Assembly: GCA_013397455.1 (NCBI GenBank)
Contig: VYZB01000758.1
Location: 92,513-156,512, forward strand
DNA length: 64,000 bases
Source: Crotophaga sulcirostris
Lineage: Eukaryota; Chordata; Aves; Cuculiformes; Crotophagidae
Reading direction: 5' to 3'
In this document: in pieces, positions 1 to 15,086 of the stretch
How positions within the stretch are numbered: position 1 is the stretch's first letter
How the letters are laid out: every line of letters starts with the position of its first letter
Position numbers and translations under genes: made by a program
Notes under the pieces: generated by a model
Database searches by the model: none
Seen by the model: the letters and a program-made list of their open reading frames with translations, nothing else
What the model was told of the DNA's origin: nothing

Positions 1-3000
1 ATTAAAGGAAGAGCAGAATCAAGACAATCTCTGTAGGGCAGGGAAAAAAATGAGGAGCTGAAATAAGTGGAATCAAACAAGAAATGGAACAGAAAAAAGG
101 GCTCTGACTCATTAGCATCATCAAATGTGCTCAAGTCCTTGGGTATCACACCATCCCCAGTGCTGCTTTGCACATTGTGGGAATACATCTGTCCTTCCCT
201 ACAATCAACTCTTGCTGAGTCTCTGGAGAAAACTGCCAGATCAAACAAGACTAAATTTGTCCCATGAGCCAAACCCACAGTCTGACGTAGCACGCTGAAA
301 GACAGGTATGGCAAGCAGAACCGATTGGAAGGGGGCAGACTGCAAGACTTCGGCGTTGAGCCTTTGGTGATATCAGCTCAGAAGCACTTGAGCTACCTGA
401 AGCCTGTGAGGGACCACTGGGATAATTTTTTGACATCATCCTCATGGGATCAGCTTGTGTATCCTATCCATAATTCCTGGTTCCATCACCATGAGTTTCT
501 CTCAGAGCTGTAGGACTTTCTCAGAAATGTATTCAACCCACTCATCACAGCTCAGGTCTTAACCCTTCCACATCTCTACTTCTGTCACCATGTGGGGAAA
601 AAACGCTGGGACCTGTACAGGCAGGATTTCCTTTGAATGGGACATCACAGCTGGTGTGCTGGCAGATGCTGACAGTGGATACCTAGCAAGGAGTTAAGCA
701 GAGGCCAAACTCTCCCAAGCCCGGGGGTTTCAGCAAATTCCAATGTGAGCACTGGGCTTGTAGGGTTGTGCAAGCACGGGATGGAGGGGGTTAATGCAAC
801 AGGGAGACAACGGCAGTTCGCGCAGGGAAACTCTGCTTCTTCAGACCAGTTGCCAACCATCAGATTTGTCCAGTTGTAAACAGAATCAGGTTCCTTCAAG
901 ATCTCTAAGCAAATGTGTGACTTTTGCAGCTATACACCCACACGGTTTGCTCGTGTGGCAGCAGAGTCAAGCGTTGTGTAAGCATCCCCTTCGCCCCCAG
1001 TTGCAGAGCTGGCTCACCGGGCCAACCCTTCCCTTTCCTGGTGCCTCAGTTTCTCTGTCTATGACAAGGGACACAGATTACACCCCTGAGGGCCCAGGGC
1101 TGTTGCGACACCTGCTCAATGCTCTGACAGGAGAAAGGAAAAAAATGCTTCAGGGCTTTTCGCACTAGCTCGTCTCAGTGTCTAAAACACGGTGAGCTGC
1201 TGCCAGCCTTGAGAGGCGAAGGCTCAGGAGCAGGAGCAGTGCAGCCTCTACTGGCTGCAGCTCAGGAAATGCTGGTACCCAAATCCGCATTTAGGAGATG
1301 CTTGCTATCCAAAGTTGGAAACCTGAGTAAACAACGGCCTGTTCATTGCCCCGTAGCTCATAAATATAAGTTCTTGGACTTCTCTCCCTAGTTTATATTA
1401 TTGCCTCCCTGCTGCCACAGCCCTCACACACTGCTTCCTTTCACTTCTCTCAAAGCCCATCGGTTCCTACTCTGCCTATGCACCCGCAAGTACCAAGAAA
1501 CACCTGTCCCAGAGTTCCCCATACGCCACACAAAATAGCCACAGTGCTCATTAGCATCACTGGAAATAACTCAGAGCAGACTGGGCCGTGCAGCTGTTTG
1601 TTGTCCGCCACCGGATCTGTGACACAGCCTCCAATTGCTGGAGTTGGTTGTTGACGGAGATCTATCCAAAGTCATTAATGCCCACACTAGAGAAGCACAG
1701 ATATTTCTGTTGCAGGGTGCTCTGTCTCTAGCAGATACAGAGTGGCCACCACTGCATGCGAAGAAAAGATCCCCACATCTGCCCTATGAAAGGAAGGTCA
1801 GGAACTAAAAGACAAGCCCTATTCCCGACGTTGCATTTATAGCCAGAACCACCAAGCGCTTCTTTTGCTTTCTTGACCTATCTCTGACAAAATTTTTTCT
1901 TCCAAGTCGACGGCTTATGTTCTGCAGCCATCCCACAGCTTTGATACAGATCTTCAGCTTTGCATCACACCGGACATAAATACGAGTAGAATAAGCCAAG
2001 TGAGACAAAAATAACTGACTCCAAAAGCCATTTGGCTTCACATCAGTACATCCCAGCTCCCTGTCTCATTGCAGTTTTACTGGTGAGTCAGTTCTCCAAT
2101 TAATAGTTGAGCACTGGGGTAGGAATGAGATCAAGAAAGTAATCAGGGATCAGGCTGTTTGTGAGACAGATACCTAAACAAGAGGTCTCTGCCCACCAGT
2201 GCCAGAGGGTCACTGGACATAACTTGGGCAGAATGTTCTCCTGCCCCCAGTCTCAGGGCAATGACTGGATATACAGACCAGAATCAGCAAGGCACGACAG
2301 GCTGGGGAACTGCTGATTCATTAATTATGTCAGCAATTTAAACAATATTTATGTCAATATTTCAGGCAGTGGTTTTACTTTTAGAACATTCTAAACCAAA
2401 AAGGAGTGGGAAGAGAAATCAAGCAAGGATGTGTCCCTGCAGGAAGGAGCTCTCTAATTCTATAGTACTATACTTCCCTACTATAAGTCTCACGCACTCA
2501 GGGACCCCGCACCTGTCCTGCCACCGTGCTTCCACTGTGGCTTTTGGAGATCCTACATCTGCCGACAACCTGTCACTATATTTGCGTTGAAGAAAACGAG
2601 CTGAAGTCTAAATTTCAGGGATACCTGGAACTCAACAATCAACCAAGTCACTAAACAAGCCAACGGCGTTATAGACTAGTAGATAAGAGGAAGACAAGAT
2701 ACAGACTCTGCATACACTAAGGCATTCTTCCATTCCTCATAGAAACAGACCTTATCCAAAGAGCAGAATGTGCACCAAACAACTTGAATGCATGTGCACC
2801 TGGACAGTGTTGATGGCAAAGGCAACTAAGCTGAGGCGTTGCTGTTTTTAGCCAGACATCTGCGTTCTGCCCCCAGGAATGCTAGACATTGATGTGCTGG
2901 CTCTTTGACACTGAGGCTAAGGCAAAATAAATCATGGTGCTTCTGAGAGGGATTTAAATATTAATAATGAAGAGGGGACACAGTTCCACAAGGCACATTA

Positions 3001-4261
3001 GAAGTCATTTGGGATTTCATTTGCCTGGGAGGATTACAAAATGAGTTGTGTGTAACTCAAGGATCCTCTTGTGATGGGGATTTATGTACTGAGATAGGGT
3101 TGGAGATGCAAGTGCAGCTGGGGCAATCTTACCTGAACTGTACCAAACTGATACTGTCTTCCTCCAGTCCCTTTCCCCTGAGCCATAGTGTGGCCAGTAT
3201 TTGGTTTCTCAAGAGCAAGCAAACAGATACATAAATTTTTCTCCAGAATTCGGTCTCCTGCTGAGGTTATCTTTTCTACTTTTTGAAAGCACAGAATTTC
3301 TCTTGATGAAAACAGGAAGGGCTCAATCCAGTTTTTCTTCCATCAGGGAGGCTGTCAAAGCTGTTCAGAGGAGGAGTAGAAGCTGCATCCAGCTCACCCT
3401 GTTATCTGAAAACAGCATCAGAGCACAATAAAATCAGAAAGACTGTGGTCATAGGGTCTGTCAGGTCCTACATCTTCCCCGCCATCAGTGTCATCTCCTT
3501 CCAAAACTCAGTGAGACAAATCCCTTGTGCATCACATTCCTCACTTCCCAGTAAGTTCAACTTGCAGATGTGTTGCAGAAAAATGAGCATCCCGAAAGGC
3601 TTATTCTGTTAAAATCAGCTTGTGTATTCAACATGTTTCCGGACATTGAGAGATAAAACGTTTGCCTCCTCGGTCGTGACCTGTACAGGACTGTGGTCAA
3701 GGGCAAGACCTCCTGGTCAGAATCTGATGAAGGGCTCCCTCTGAGTTCTCTTTATCTACTTTCTTGTTGCTGAATTTCTGCAGTCACTCTCAGGCCACAG
3801 TTTCCAATCTGTTTTCTATGATTATAAAACATAAAATATCCTTTTTTTTACTAAAAGCTAAGAGTTACAAGAATCCAGAGCCCTATACTTTAGAAAAAAC
3901 ACCCAATCTTGCAAACATCACAATAAAATTATGTGAACCAGCGATACTTGAAATAATACCCAATTTATCTTCCTATTTCCCTTATATGATTATGGCTTTC
4001 ATTTCACTAGAGTAGAAAAACCTTGAAAAAAAATGAGTCAGTTTGAAATTTTTTTCACGGAGAAATTTGTTTCAAGGCTCCTTCACTTGCTCGGATAGCT
4101 GGCTGATAGTCTGCATGTTTTCTGACAAAATAGAAAGAGTTTTGAAACTTAGGGTTATTTGAGCCAGGACAGCAAGTTCCCAGTACTCTCCAATTTCACA
4201 GTCTTCCACCATGTTCTCAGCACTCCTTCTCACAATTTCCATCACTGAAATCAACACAGTG

Positions 4262-4400
4262 GATCACAGACACATAAAATAATTAAGGTTGGAAAAGACC
4301 TTTATGATCATCAAGTGCAACAGTCAGCCCAACACCACCACCAATGTTTTAGGAAACTACTGTTTAGCTACACTTATGTATTTATTGGGTGATTGACAGA
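4262..4400 (-). mobile_element. CR1 LINE 3'-end relic (degraded)
   Basis: The core ggttggaaaagacctttatg, then atcatcaagtgcaac with cccaacaccaccacc, is the reverse complement of the avian CR1 3' end. The rest has decayed. It is an old, 5'-truncated, inactive copy. Confidence 0.7.
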
Positions 4401-7400
4401 CTTAATGTTTGGCAAAGTTAGACCCAATAGTGTTGCTTTAAGATGTCAATAGCAAATAAATCACCCTCAGCATCACAGGAGCTTGTGATATGCTGATGGG
4501 AGTAGAGGTTTATGAGGCCTTTCTTCTGCCATGTAATCCTGACTGATGCCAGGAATCAGGCACATGTGTGACACAAGCACAGAGGCCCAGATACTTTGAC
4601 TCCATCCTGGGGAAAATCTTGTATCATGGAATTTAAGTCTTTGACTTGCTTTTCAAGGTGTCTCCAGTAGGTGATAGACCAATCCAGGATATGCTGAACC
4701 TTTACTTTACACAGACTTTTTGGTATTTTTTTTTCCATCCTCTAGTCTCTCCTGCAGATGGGAGTTCATTATCCTTGCCAGAAGGTTAATCTCTAAAATT
4801 TATATTCAGCAGCACTGTCCGTACCTGTGGGAACCGCCCTGCCAAACATCCTCCACCCAGGAATACCAGTCTCCCTGTCAGCCTCTCCCACACCCTCATC
4901 CATTCTTTCGTATGTAGCATCTAACACGCTCTCACATATAACCTTCTCCAGTCCCACGAGAAGATATCACCAATTTAGCAGTATAATTAATGTAAGTTCT
5001 GATTCAAACACTTTCATTAGATTTAGTCACTGGTTCTCAATACAAAATGATGGTGGCTCCAATTCCTCCTTAGGTCTAGTGACTAATTGTGACACAGGGG
5101 CAATTAGGCTTGGTTAAATGATCCATGTCCCTTCAAAATAGCGGTCTGTCAAAATGCATTCGCCCAAAGTAATCCTGGATTGACTTGACTGTCAAAATAC
5201 CTGTTTCTTCAAAATTAATAAAAACTCAGAGCTCCTTTTTTCTCCACTGTGCAGCTGCAAGATGAAATGGCAGCCTCGCTGCCCATGGGGGAGGATGGGC
5301 CAACCCAAGGGAGATGAGAACAGACATTAAAAGACTAGATGCTGTTAAAGGCAACAGCTTTTTCAAATGGCTTGCTTCAGGCAGAATGCAGATGGAATAG
5401 ACCCGTGCAAAACGCTCTGGAATTTCACAACTCTTTGACAAATTCTCCAGCACAGGCAATAGTTGGAGTGTGGGAAGATGGGACTGACAAAGGTCTGTGA
5501 TCATCTGCACCAAGCTGTTACTGCAGTTCGCCTTGTCACAGACCAAGGCACCAACATGAGTTTTGCTCTTTGCACTGAGTGCAATGATCCTACCTATGGG
5601 AATTTCTGTTTAAAGAAGCCCTGCAAACATGTTCTTGTGGCCCATAAGGTGATCCTGCAAAACCTACCCCCATGACTCCTTGGAAGTGAGTGAGACACCT
5701 AGTAGAGAATGCATTGCTCACAGGGTCTGCATGACAGTGTTTGTCTTGGGGACAGGGACACACACTAGATGAGAGCTGGATTTTTCCAGGCAGCAGATCC
5801 CAGAGCGCCCCGCTCTTCCCTAACCAATGCTTTAAGCCAGAGTTAATAAGGTTAAGCCCTCAAATCTGTTACTTAGTTATCTGCTTCCACAGGGAGCTCT
5901 TGCTGATTAAGCATAGTGGGTTAATTAGAAGAATCTACAAAGATCTCCCTAAGGAGCAAGACCCAAGAATGCGCTCCCCCTCACCCCCACCCCATGCTGT
6001 GAATCACTCATAGGGCTGGTTACTGCTTGCTTCACACCCATTTCAGTGGAAGTACAGGGAAGGATTCCCTGGCAACGCAGCTAATTTCTATATCACCCCC
6101 AAATCGTGCTGATGCAATTTCCATATACTCTGCGCAGCTCAATGCATTTGGCTCTGGAAAGGTGATTACAAAGCAATTACCCAGGTTAATGGAAGCAGAT
6201 TCTCTGTCCTGCCTGCCTTTCTATTGTCTCTCCACCCCAAGGGCCAGTGGCAGGAAGGTACCACAGAACCACCTAAGCAGAATTTGTTGCTTTCTGCATC
6301 ACACTTGTTTATGGTCATTTTTCCACAAGGAGTGGGGACTTCCTTGAATGGATTCCCACACGTCGGATGCTGGTGAGTTCGTCTCTTGCACACAATGATC
6401 CTGCCCTTTTCACTGAGCTGAAGAACTTCACATCTTTGAGACTCTGTCCCATGGCAGCCTTGGCTGAAACGGAGGAATTAACGCCTGGGGCTGAGGTGAC
6501 AAATAAGGATCCTCATCGCATTCCTGGGATATTAAACTGGTAAATGAGAGATTTTTACATCCAGAGCAAATTACTGCCTGGGAGAGAAGAAATAGCACTG
6601 TGTCCTCGCAAAACACTAGTCCATTCCACACAATTTTGTCCTTCATGCAAAGGCTTCAATCAATATCTGCTAAGGACAAGAGTCCAAGGAGGAGACTGTG
6701 TCTCATATTTGCATGTTAGGCCCTTGCCAGCAGCAAAAACTGGAGGAGGGATCCCTGAAGCATATATGATATTGTGTATGAAACAGAAGGAAGAGTTGAC
6801 GATGCCAAAGGTCTCTCACCCCTGTTCTCCATAGTGAACTCAGCTGCACAATCAGTAAAAGAGAGAAATGGCAACTTACTACTGGGAGAGATTTTTCACC
6901 AAACTGTAATTTCATCCGTGGCTGTCTGGGCTGATTTGTAAAAGTCGACTGTAAAATACCTCCAGAGAGCTGTGTGAGTAGCAAGAGTCAACCAGAAAGC
7001 ACTTGTCTTTTAGGGATAGTGGTTTATTCTTGCCAGCAGTCGTAGTATGTTATCACCTCTTTCCCTTCAATATTCTTTCCGTGTTGCGAGGAGATTAATT
7101 ATTTCTATCCTTCATTTGCCAGTGGATGAAGCAGGTGTATCACTTCTGCTCTTACTAGGACTCTCTACTGTGCAGGTATCAGCATCTTTACCTCTTAGAC
7201 TAAATGGCTCAACATGTCCACTGAAACTCAGAGTGGTTGCTTTCAATTTACACTGACACATTGGCCCAGAAAACTCTCCTAAGTCCTGTTTTTTGGACCC
7301 TGACACCCTGGGGCTCCCACACGCTCCCACATTCTCACTAGAAGAACCACAGCTCTAGGCACAGCTGAAGGTTGGTAGCAAGGCGTTAAATGTGGATCTG

Positions 7401-10400
7401 CACTAGATCTACCCCTCCTGTTGTGGGAACTTCATCCTTTATTTATGGACCAGCCTTTTCTGGATAGGAGACATCTAAATTTTTCACGAAGGTCTATGTC
7501 ACATCACCCAGAGTATATTAAATTTTCTCTCATTTCATCATACGCAGGCATCCGCAGCAGGATAGCAATTATACCAGAAAAAAGAGTCAGTTCTGCAGTG
7601 ATTATCCCCTATGTAAAATATTAGAAATAAATATTCTAAAATATAGAGCAGAGATATTAAAAGAGCTTCTCATAAAAGTGTTTTCTCAGTCAAAGGACAT
7701 CATTGCTTAACACAACCGCTAAATGTGAGAAAGCCCCAAGTAAATGGGACTAACAATTTTTGCTCTTCAAAAGGCAGTTCAAGAACAGAAAGATGTTCAG
7801 TGCAGGAGTCTCCAAACAGAGTGGTAACATGGTGTGTTTCCATGTAAGGTGCCAACACCTAGCTCTTAAGGGCTCTGGGTGTCAAAAACTTGTGAAAACT
7901 CAGCTCTGAGACACCAGGACACCATTGTCCATGGGAAGTCTCCAGGCTTGCTGTGTTTTATCATCGGTTGCAGCAGGAGAAGAAACCGCAGTTGCCAAAA
8001 AAATGCTTATGGGGAGAGCTCACCTCCTCACCAGACAGGGTATGATCACCGGGTGTGCTCATACAGAGAGGTTTTATGTGTTCAGGCTCCCAGCATAAGC
8101 TTCTGGGTAATTTGCACAGCTCAATATAACAGTTTGCTTATGGATAATGTTAGAGGAGGGAGAAGAAATGCTATCTGATTGCTGAAAAGGAAATGTGGTC
8201 ATTACCTTGCCATCCAAGATGTCACTATATGATAATTTTGCCTCGTTTTATTTAAATGTTGTATTACTGCAGGAGAACAGACAAACTGAGTTGTGCAACG
8301 AAGGAAGACTGTATCCAGTCAAAATGGAGGGCAGGCAGTGCAAGTGATCTGACTCCTCAGGAAATTGATGCATGGAGAGGTACTTGTTCATGGTCACACA
8401 GAGGGCAGCAATCAAAATTCCATTTCACAACCTCCCAACTTAGAAACCCAACTTCGTTTCCTTTCCTTACAAGGTAACTACTCCCATTGCCGGAGCTGTA
8501 CATTTGTATCCTTCCCAACCCTCCAGGCAACTACTTCACTTTGAAGGGCTACAAACGGTCACTGTGTTTTTTTTAGACTCATGTTCCCTAACTGCAGAGA
8601 GGTAGCACAGCCCAGAGCAGTCCCACACAGAATGCCCCACTCCCGTGCCGTCTCAACACATAAGAGTGTGCCCTGGGAATCCCACTTTGTACTTCTGGAA
8701 GGGGAGGTGAAATATTTGTTTTGCTTTCATGCACTGGAAGCTCTTTAATTACACTAGACTGTTTCCCAGAGAAGGGTGTAATTAAAAGTGAATGGCTCCA
8801 AGTCCTTTATCATCATGAATATTAAAGAAAGATAAACACTGCATCAATATTCATTTAAACAGAAACAGAAAATGAAAGGCAGGACTTGATCCTGACTTGC
8901 ACTGCAGCATTTTAAGAATTAAATTATATGGCTAAGGGGCCAAAAAAAACCCCAGAACCTCACAAAACAGTAATGATCTTGCAACAAAGCAGTTAGGACA
9001 GGCTGGAATGGGCAACCACCCCAGGCCATGCCCTCCCTCATCATCCTGTCCCCAGAGTTAGTTGCTTCAGAGGAAATATAGAACATACCCAACGTTAAGT
9101 TCAAACCAGATGTTCTTATTGCACACATCTGTTCCAGTGCTGCTGTGAGATGACCTAAAACCTATCATGTGAGTCCAGCACCTCACAGTACTGTAATATG
9201 TACAAGATTCTCATTTGGAAACACAACTAAACCACATTTTCTCTTCACGTTTTCCCTCTTCATCCCTTGTTTCATCTTTTGTTTCTCTTTTCCAGCAATC
9301 CTATATCAATGATGAAGCATGAAACATAGCTAGCAGCTGCAGCAAACAATGAGGCTGAAGAGTTCTTCAGTCTCTTGTTAATGCTGATGGACTTTTATCA
9401 GTAAGCTCTTTGCAAGAGGTTGGTATCTTTATCACTGTTTATAGTATGGTACCACACAGCATCTTCACTCAACTACATGGGCGATAGATACAGCTCATTT
9501 CCTGCACATTGCAGCCTCCTGAATTCAGTCATTACAGACTAGCTTCTTCCAGGGAGACCAAACTGGGAGCTGAGCAAAGATTTTTGTCCCATGTCAGCTC
9601 CTACAAGCAAATAGAAAGATACCATTAAGGAGAAAATGGACATAGATGGTTTGAAAGAAAATCCTCCTTGGAAAGACAAGCCTATGTCCTTCTCCCACAG
9701 GTTCACAGGTGCCCCCACCTACACCACCAGGATTTCCTAAGGACCAGGCACACCACATCTCACCCAGACTACATTACTCAGCTTTCTGAGCAGGTCTTCT
9801 CCCTCTTGCCTGCCCTGATGCCAATTGACATAGCAGATGAGAGAGAAAGAACAGACAATAATGAAGAAAGGAAATTCTCCTAAATCTGAGAATAACAACA
9901 CACCTCCTCCCTCAACTTCTCTGTAGCTATTTATGCGTTTTCCAGACTCCTTCTCAACACTCCCCAGGCAAATCCAGTGCACCTGAGTCAGAGCAGCAGG
10001 CAGCCTTAAAACATGGGGCTCAGCCACTCTCAGCACCCAACTCTTCAATAGGAGTATGGCTCTGAGCCGTGCCCTGAGGCCAAAGACCTTTATCTGGGAT
10101 GTAAAACTGATGTTTACATTCTTCTATCTGTAAGCAGTGTTATATGTCTGTCTGGGTCATTGTCTGATGTTATCTCAGACATGCTGGCTTTAGATTTCTC
10201 CCTTCACCCACCTACCCGTTTCATTTCTGCACTATTAATGTGCTCTTGGGACTTGGACTCTGCCCCAGAAGTAGCTGTATCCTGATAGTGGATGAAATCA
10301 CCTGTGTGGAGATAATTTTTTGATGCTACAAATATTGTAACAATTTTTGTACTCTAACACACTGCCAAAGAGCTCACTCATGAATAATGCAGAAATTGCT

Positions 10401-13400
10401 CTCCAGAAATACAGCCCAGGGCACCATCTCTCTCTACCCGCCGCTGCCCCCAGGACTAACAGTCTTCTGCTTCTCCCAAACATATGGCTCATCAGTCAAG
10501 TTTTTGTGTCTTGGAGCTGTTGGTGGGGGTGTGAATAAGAAATGCAACGTGACTTGAATGAAGATGTAAATGTGATCGTGTGTGTAAAAACACAAGCCAC
10601 AGCAGATTTTGAAGATAACTAATGGCCCATTGCTGGGTCTTATAAATGCAGGTGGGTTGTTAATATACACACAGCACTGCTGTCTGCAGTTATGAGATCT
10701 ATAAGCTATATTCCCCCCCTTCAGCCTACAGAACATTTTGTGCATTGCCCATCATTTGGTGGGTCTCTGTACGGCTCCTAACGACAGGCAGAGAATGATT
10801 AGCCGGTTGTTAATGAGAGCAGAGCTGGTGTTTGTCGATTAATACTTCACAGCGAGACCCACGCAGCCCACATGAAGAATAACTGCTCTCAGCTGGTTTG
10901 GAGTAATGCATAGAGGCAGGCAAAGAGCTTGTAGTCCTCTCCCTGCATCCTTCCTTCGCCGAGTATTTCCTACACCACTGCTGCTCCAAGGGGTGGTCAA
11001 TGGAAGGGTTAAATGTGTAGACCTTCCCTGGATGGGGGTGGTTGGAGGACTGGATCAGCTGGCTCTTCAGCCCCATTAAAGGCAGCAGCTCTAGAAAGGA
11101 TATTTATCAGTTAGCAGAGCAATGACTTCAACATTTGTTTAGCCATTATGACTAACGACTCGGCCTTTCTAACGCCAGAGCATCTCACATGCCTTAACTG
11201 TTATCCTCACCGTGAGACAGTGACACTGAAGGAAACTAAAGTAAAGGACATTTGGCCTTAGCCTTGGTTGCCATGATGTTTGTGAGGTGCAGTTTCCCAC
11301 ATGAGGCACACACCAAGCTGTGGCTCTGGGGTGGGGGGTGGTGGTGGTGTCTCTTCAGCAGTAACAGAGTTTGCATACGCGTCCTTGGGATCGTTTCTTC
11401 CCAGGCCACCTTGCTTAAGGTAGCCTAGATTATGAGGATAACACCATCAGCATTGAAAATATTTCCTACTGAGGACACAGACAGGGGCATGGAGCATAAA
11501 TATGCATTGGTCAAGACATATGTGGGCAGTGTCCGCAGCCCTGCAGACACACAGCAAATTGCTTGCCAGACTGAGCTCCAGAGGACCAAATACCTCCAGT
11601 ATTTTAACTGCTCCCTGGTGAATGGCTTACCTAGGGCCACTATATTGCAGATACCAGCAAGCAGACATCACCTGCAGGGACATGAGTGGTCACCCTTGCA
11701 GCTACCAAAGGTTTGCAGGCTTCCTTGTGCAAACTTAACCTCACTATCACCACATCTTGAAATGACTGCTGCAACACAGCAAGTGAGGTCTTCCCCTTGG
11801 TGAAGGTTTGAACGATGTATTGGTCCCAAGGGAAAATGGGCATCCACCTCCTCTGGTGGTAGGAAGCTTTCGGTTACCCAAGTTGTTACTTTCTAGGCTT
11901 CCCAAGAGTGGATAGAAGCTGCATTCAGGACAGAGTTTAACACACCCAAGAACAGGGGATGCTGAACCAAATTCAGGGAGTTACCAGGTACACAAATCCT
12001 GGGCATGTTTGTGATCAGGCGCTGGTGTTATCAGGGCCAGCAAAGACTCATGTTCAACACAAACCAGCTTCAGCCAGGACAAATTTTTGGAAACAAAAAA
12101 ATAGAAGGAAAAAATGCTCTAAGATTTTTCTGGGGTTTCATTTCGTTTTGTTTTGTTTTGTTTTTTTTTCACAGGGAAGCAAGGTCCTGTAAACAAACTG
12201 TTTATGGAGCTCAGCCGCCTCGTGTTATGCGTTCTCCAGAAGGCGACACAGCGTGGAGCCCTCCCCAGCGCTGCGCATTTGCTGCCTTCCCCTGCCACCC
12301 GCACAATGACTTCAGTCACGCCACGCTCGGCCCCCGCTGCAATTTCACGGCCGCTCGGTAAGGGGGAAATCACAGCGATTTGGGCTTGTCTGTAAGGTTA
12401 GCACTGCTTGCTGCCTTTTAAAAGGACGCTGTTTTGCGCAGAGAGGGATTTGGCCATTGTGGGATGCTTGCAGGGCTCAGAGCTCTCCGTGATTCCCTTG
12501 CCACCGAGAAAAAGGCAGGGACAAGAAAATCTGGGCAGTTGGAGATGCAAAACAGAATCCTTCCCAAGAGCTCCTTAGGGCTGGGGAGGTTGTGGGGCAC
12601 TAGGCTGTGAGGTGGGACCATACGTTTCAAAGAACGTTCCTACCCCAGCTTTCACCTGGACTGCTCTAAAGAAGTTTCTTAGGTTATATATTCTCAAAAG
12701 CGTGCAACGGATGCTCTGCTGCCTGCTTCTGTGGGCAATATTTGCCTAAACCCTTCACACGTCTTGTGTCTGTCCTTCAACAGTGACATAGACACAAACA
12801 AGCATATATCCCATCATGGTGTATGATACTTCAGCACATCAGATCTCAAACTCTCAAAAGCATTTCAGGGCAGCTTTTGCAGTGAAATATGATGGGAAGT
12901 AATGCCAAAGTACCCCTCAGAGTCAGGGCCAGAACATGTGGTTAATTACCAGCATGAAGTCACAGCTCCAGGAGGTCATCAGGAGACAGTAAAGCAGTGG
13001 CTAAGACCTAGCAGTAGAATGTGTATTTGACTGAACAAATATATTGCACAAAATCAAGATTCTTCTAGTTTTGTTTCAGTATTATACGTATTTTTAGCTC
13101 TGTGCACCCATTTGGGCTACCCCAACCATCTCCAAGGATCAACAGAGGAGGCAGTGCCAAGTTGCTGAACCAATTCTAATCATCTTACACAAATAGTGAA
13201 AAGTGACTGAGAGTTGGGATGCGTCCCCTGGCCTGCATGTCATGGTGTGCATGTTGGTGCAGAGGATGAGGCTGAAAAGCGGGGAAAGAAGGCTCAATAT
13301 TTCCACCCACAGCGTTACGGATCTGATTTTTCTCTTGCAGGTAAACAAAGCATCAGTTTATTGCAAAAAGCCATTGGGCTATGCTGAAAGCGCACCAGAT

Positions 13401-14335
13401 TTTTTTATTTTAGGTAAGTTCTAGTGCAAGTATGTGATATCCCAGCAAGTTCCCTCTGCAGATTGCTGTGCTATGAGCCTATCACAAGACAAATGCCAGA
13501 GACGAGTCAGCATTGATCAGGGTCAGGGAGGGAAAGCAGGGTGCAAAATACCTGTCCCGAAAAAAAGCCATCCCATCTCTAAAACTTCTTTTCCAACCCA
13601 TCTGACAGAATTACCTGTGGACACCGCCTGCAAGAAGGAGTTTTGAAAGCCCCACGGATCTCAGCCCTGCCGAGCTACCCCGGCATCCTCGGGGACCACC
13701 GTGTCTACCCTCCAGGATCCCAAGCAGAGTTTCAAGTGCCATCTAGTGGCCTGCGGAGCCCCGTGGGACAGACAGACACCCTCAACCCCCGGGCAGCAAA
13801 GCTTTCTAATGCTCACTGTCTGCAGGCTGTTCTCCTTTCTTCTCCTCAGAGCATCCCTTTGCAGTCACCCGCCTTTTCTCCCCCCTCCCGTCTCCATCTC
13901 TGTACACCTTCTCTTTCCTATCATAATACACCTCCCTTTTTCCATGCCTCTGCATCCTTCCTTCTCCACCCCTCGTGTCTTGGCCACCTCTACCTGGGAC
14001 TGTCACAGTGCACAGTGCAGGAGGCTCTAATGACAGGGAACAGCAAATATTCCAAAGGACTTTTCTCAACCCAAGATGACAAAGTAGGGTGGTGGATTTG
14101 CAATGGGACTACATGACTTGTGCAGTCTCCTGACTGTCTTTTCTGCCACGTTAGTGCCCTGTCTCCCAGTGACACCCCCAAAGTGAGTCTTTCTGCTTCC
14201 CGAGCATCCAGGCTGCAGGCAGAAGCCACAGCACAGTGCAGTGGGCCCACCCAGCGAATGCCTCTGGTGGGACTTCGCCAGTGCCAAAAGCCACAAGGGG
14301 GCTCCAGGAGCCCTTCTGAACTCTGTACTCCGTTT

Positions 14336-15086
14336 TGGACACAACAATCCCATGCAAAGCTCTAGACTGGGGACAGAGTGGCTGGAGAGGAGTCAGGCAG
14401 AAAGGGACCTGGGAGTGCTGGTTGACAGGAAGCTCAACATGAGCCAGCAGGGTGCCCAGGTGGCCAAGAAGGCCAATGGCATCCTGGCCTGCATCAGGAA
14501 TAGTGTGGCCAGCAGGACCAGAGAAGTTATCGTCCCCCTGCACTGGGCACTGGTCAGGCCTCACCTTGAGTCCTGTGTGCAGTTCTGGGCCCCCCAGTTT
14601 GGGAAAGATGTCAGGATACTGGAGTGTGTCCAGAGGAGAGCAACGAAGATGGTGAAGGGTTTGGAGCACAAACCCTACGAGGAGCGACTGAGGGAGCTGG
14701 GGCTGTTTAGCCTGGAGAAGAGGAGGCTCAGGGGAGACCTTATTGCTCTCTACAACTGCCTAAAAGGAGGTTGTAGTCAAGCGGGCGTTGGTCTCTTCTC
14801 TCAGGTGACAGAACTAGAGGGCACGGACTTAAACTTCGTCAGGGGAGGTTTAGACTTGATGTTAGGAAGAAGTTCTACACTGAAAGGGTGATTGGCCACT
14901 GGAATGCACTGCCCAGGGAGGTGGTGGAGTCGCCGACCCTTGATGTGTTTAAGGGAAGATTGGATGAGGCACTCAGTGCCAGGGTTTAGGTGATGGGTTG
15001 GTGTTAGTGTTGGCTTATAGGTTGGACTTGATGATCCCAGAGGTCTCTTCCAACCTGGTTATACTGTGAAACTGTGAAACTGTGAT
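14336..15086 (+). mobile_element. CR1 LINE, 5'-truncated, with reverse transcriptase C-terminal remnant
   Basis: A continuous open frame up to 14891 encodes the typical CR1 ORF2 C-terminus: [47 protein letters not shown] and [18 protein letters not shown]. After it comes the standard CR1 3' UTR and an octamer tail of ACTGTGAA units near 15063-15085. It lacks the catalytic reverse transcriptase core and the endonuclease, so it cannot move itself. The well-kept frame suggests a fairly young insertion. Confidence 0.92.

Noticed and set aside
14241..14891. 216-codon open frame taken as a gene
   Set aside because: It is the C-terminal reverse transcriptase remnant of a CR1 LINE.
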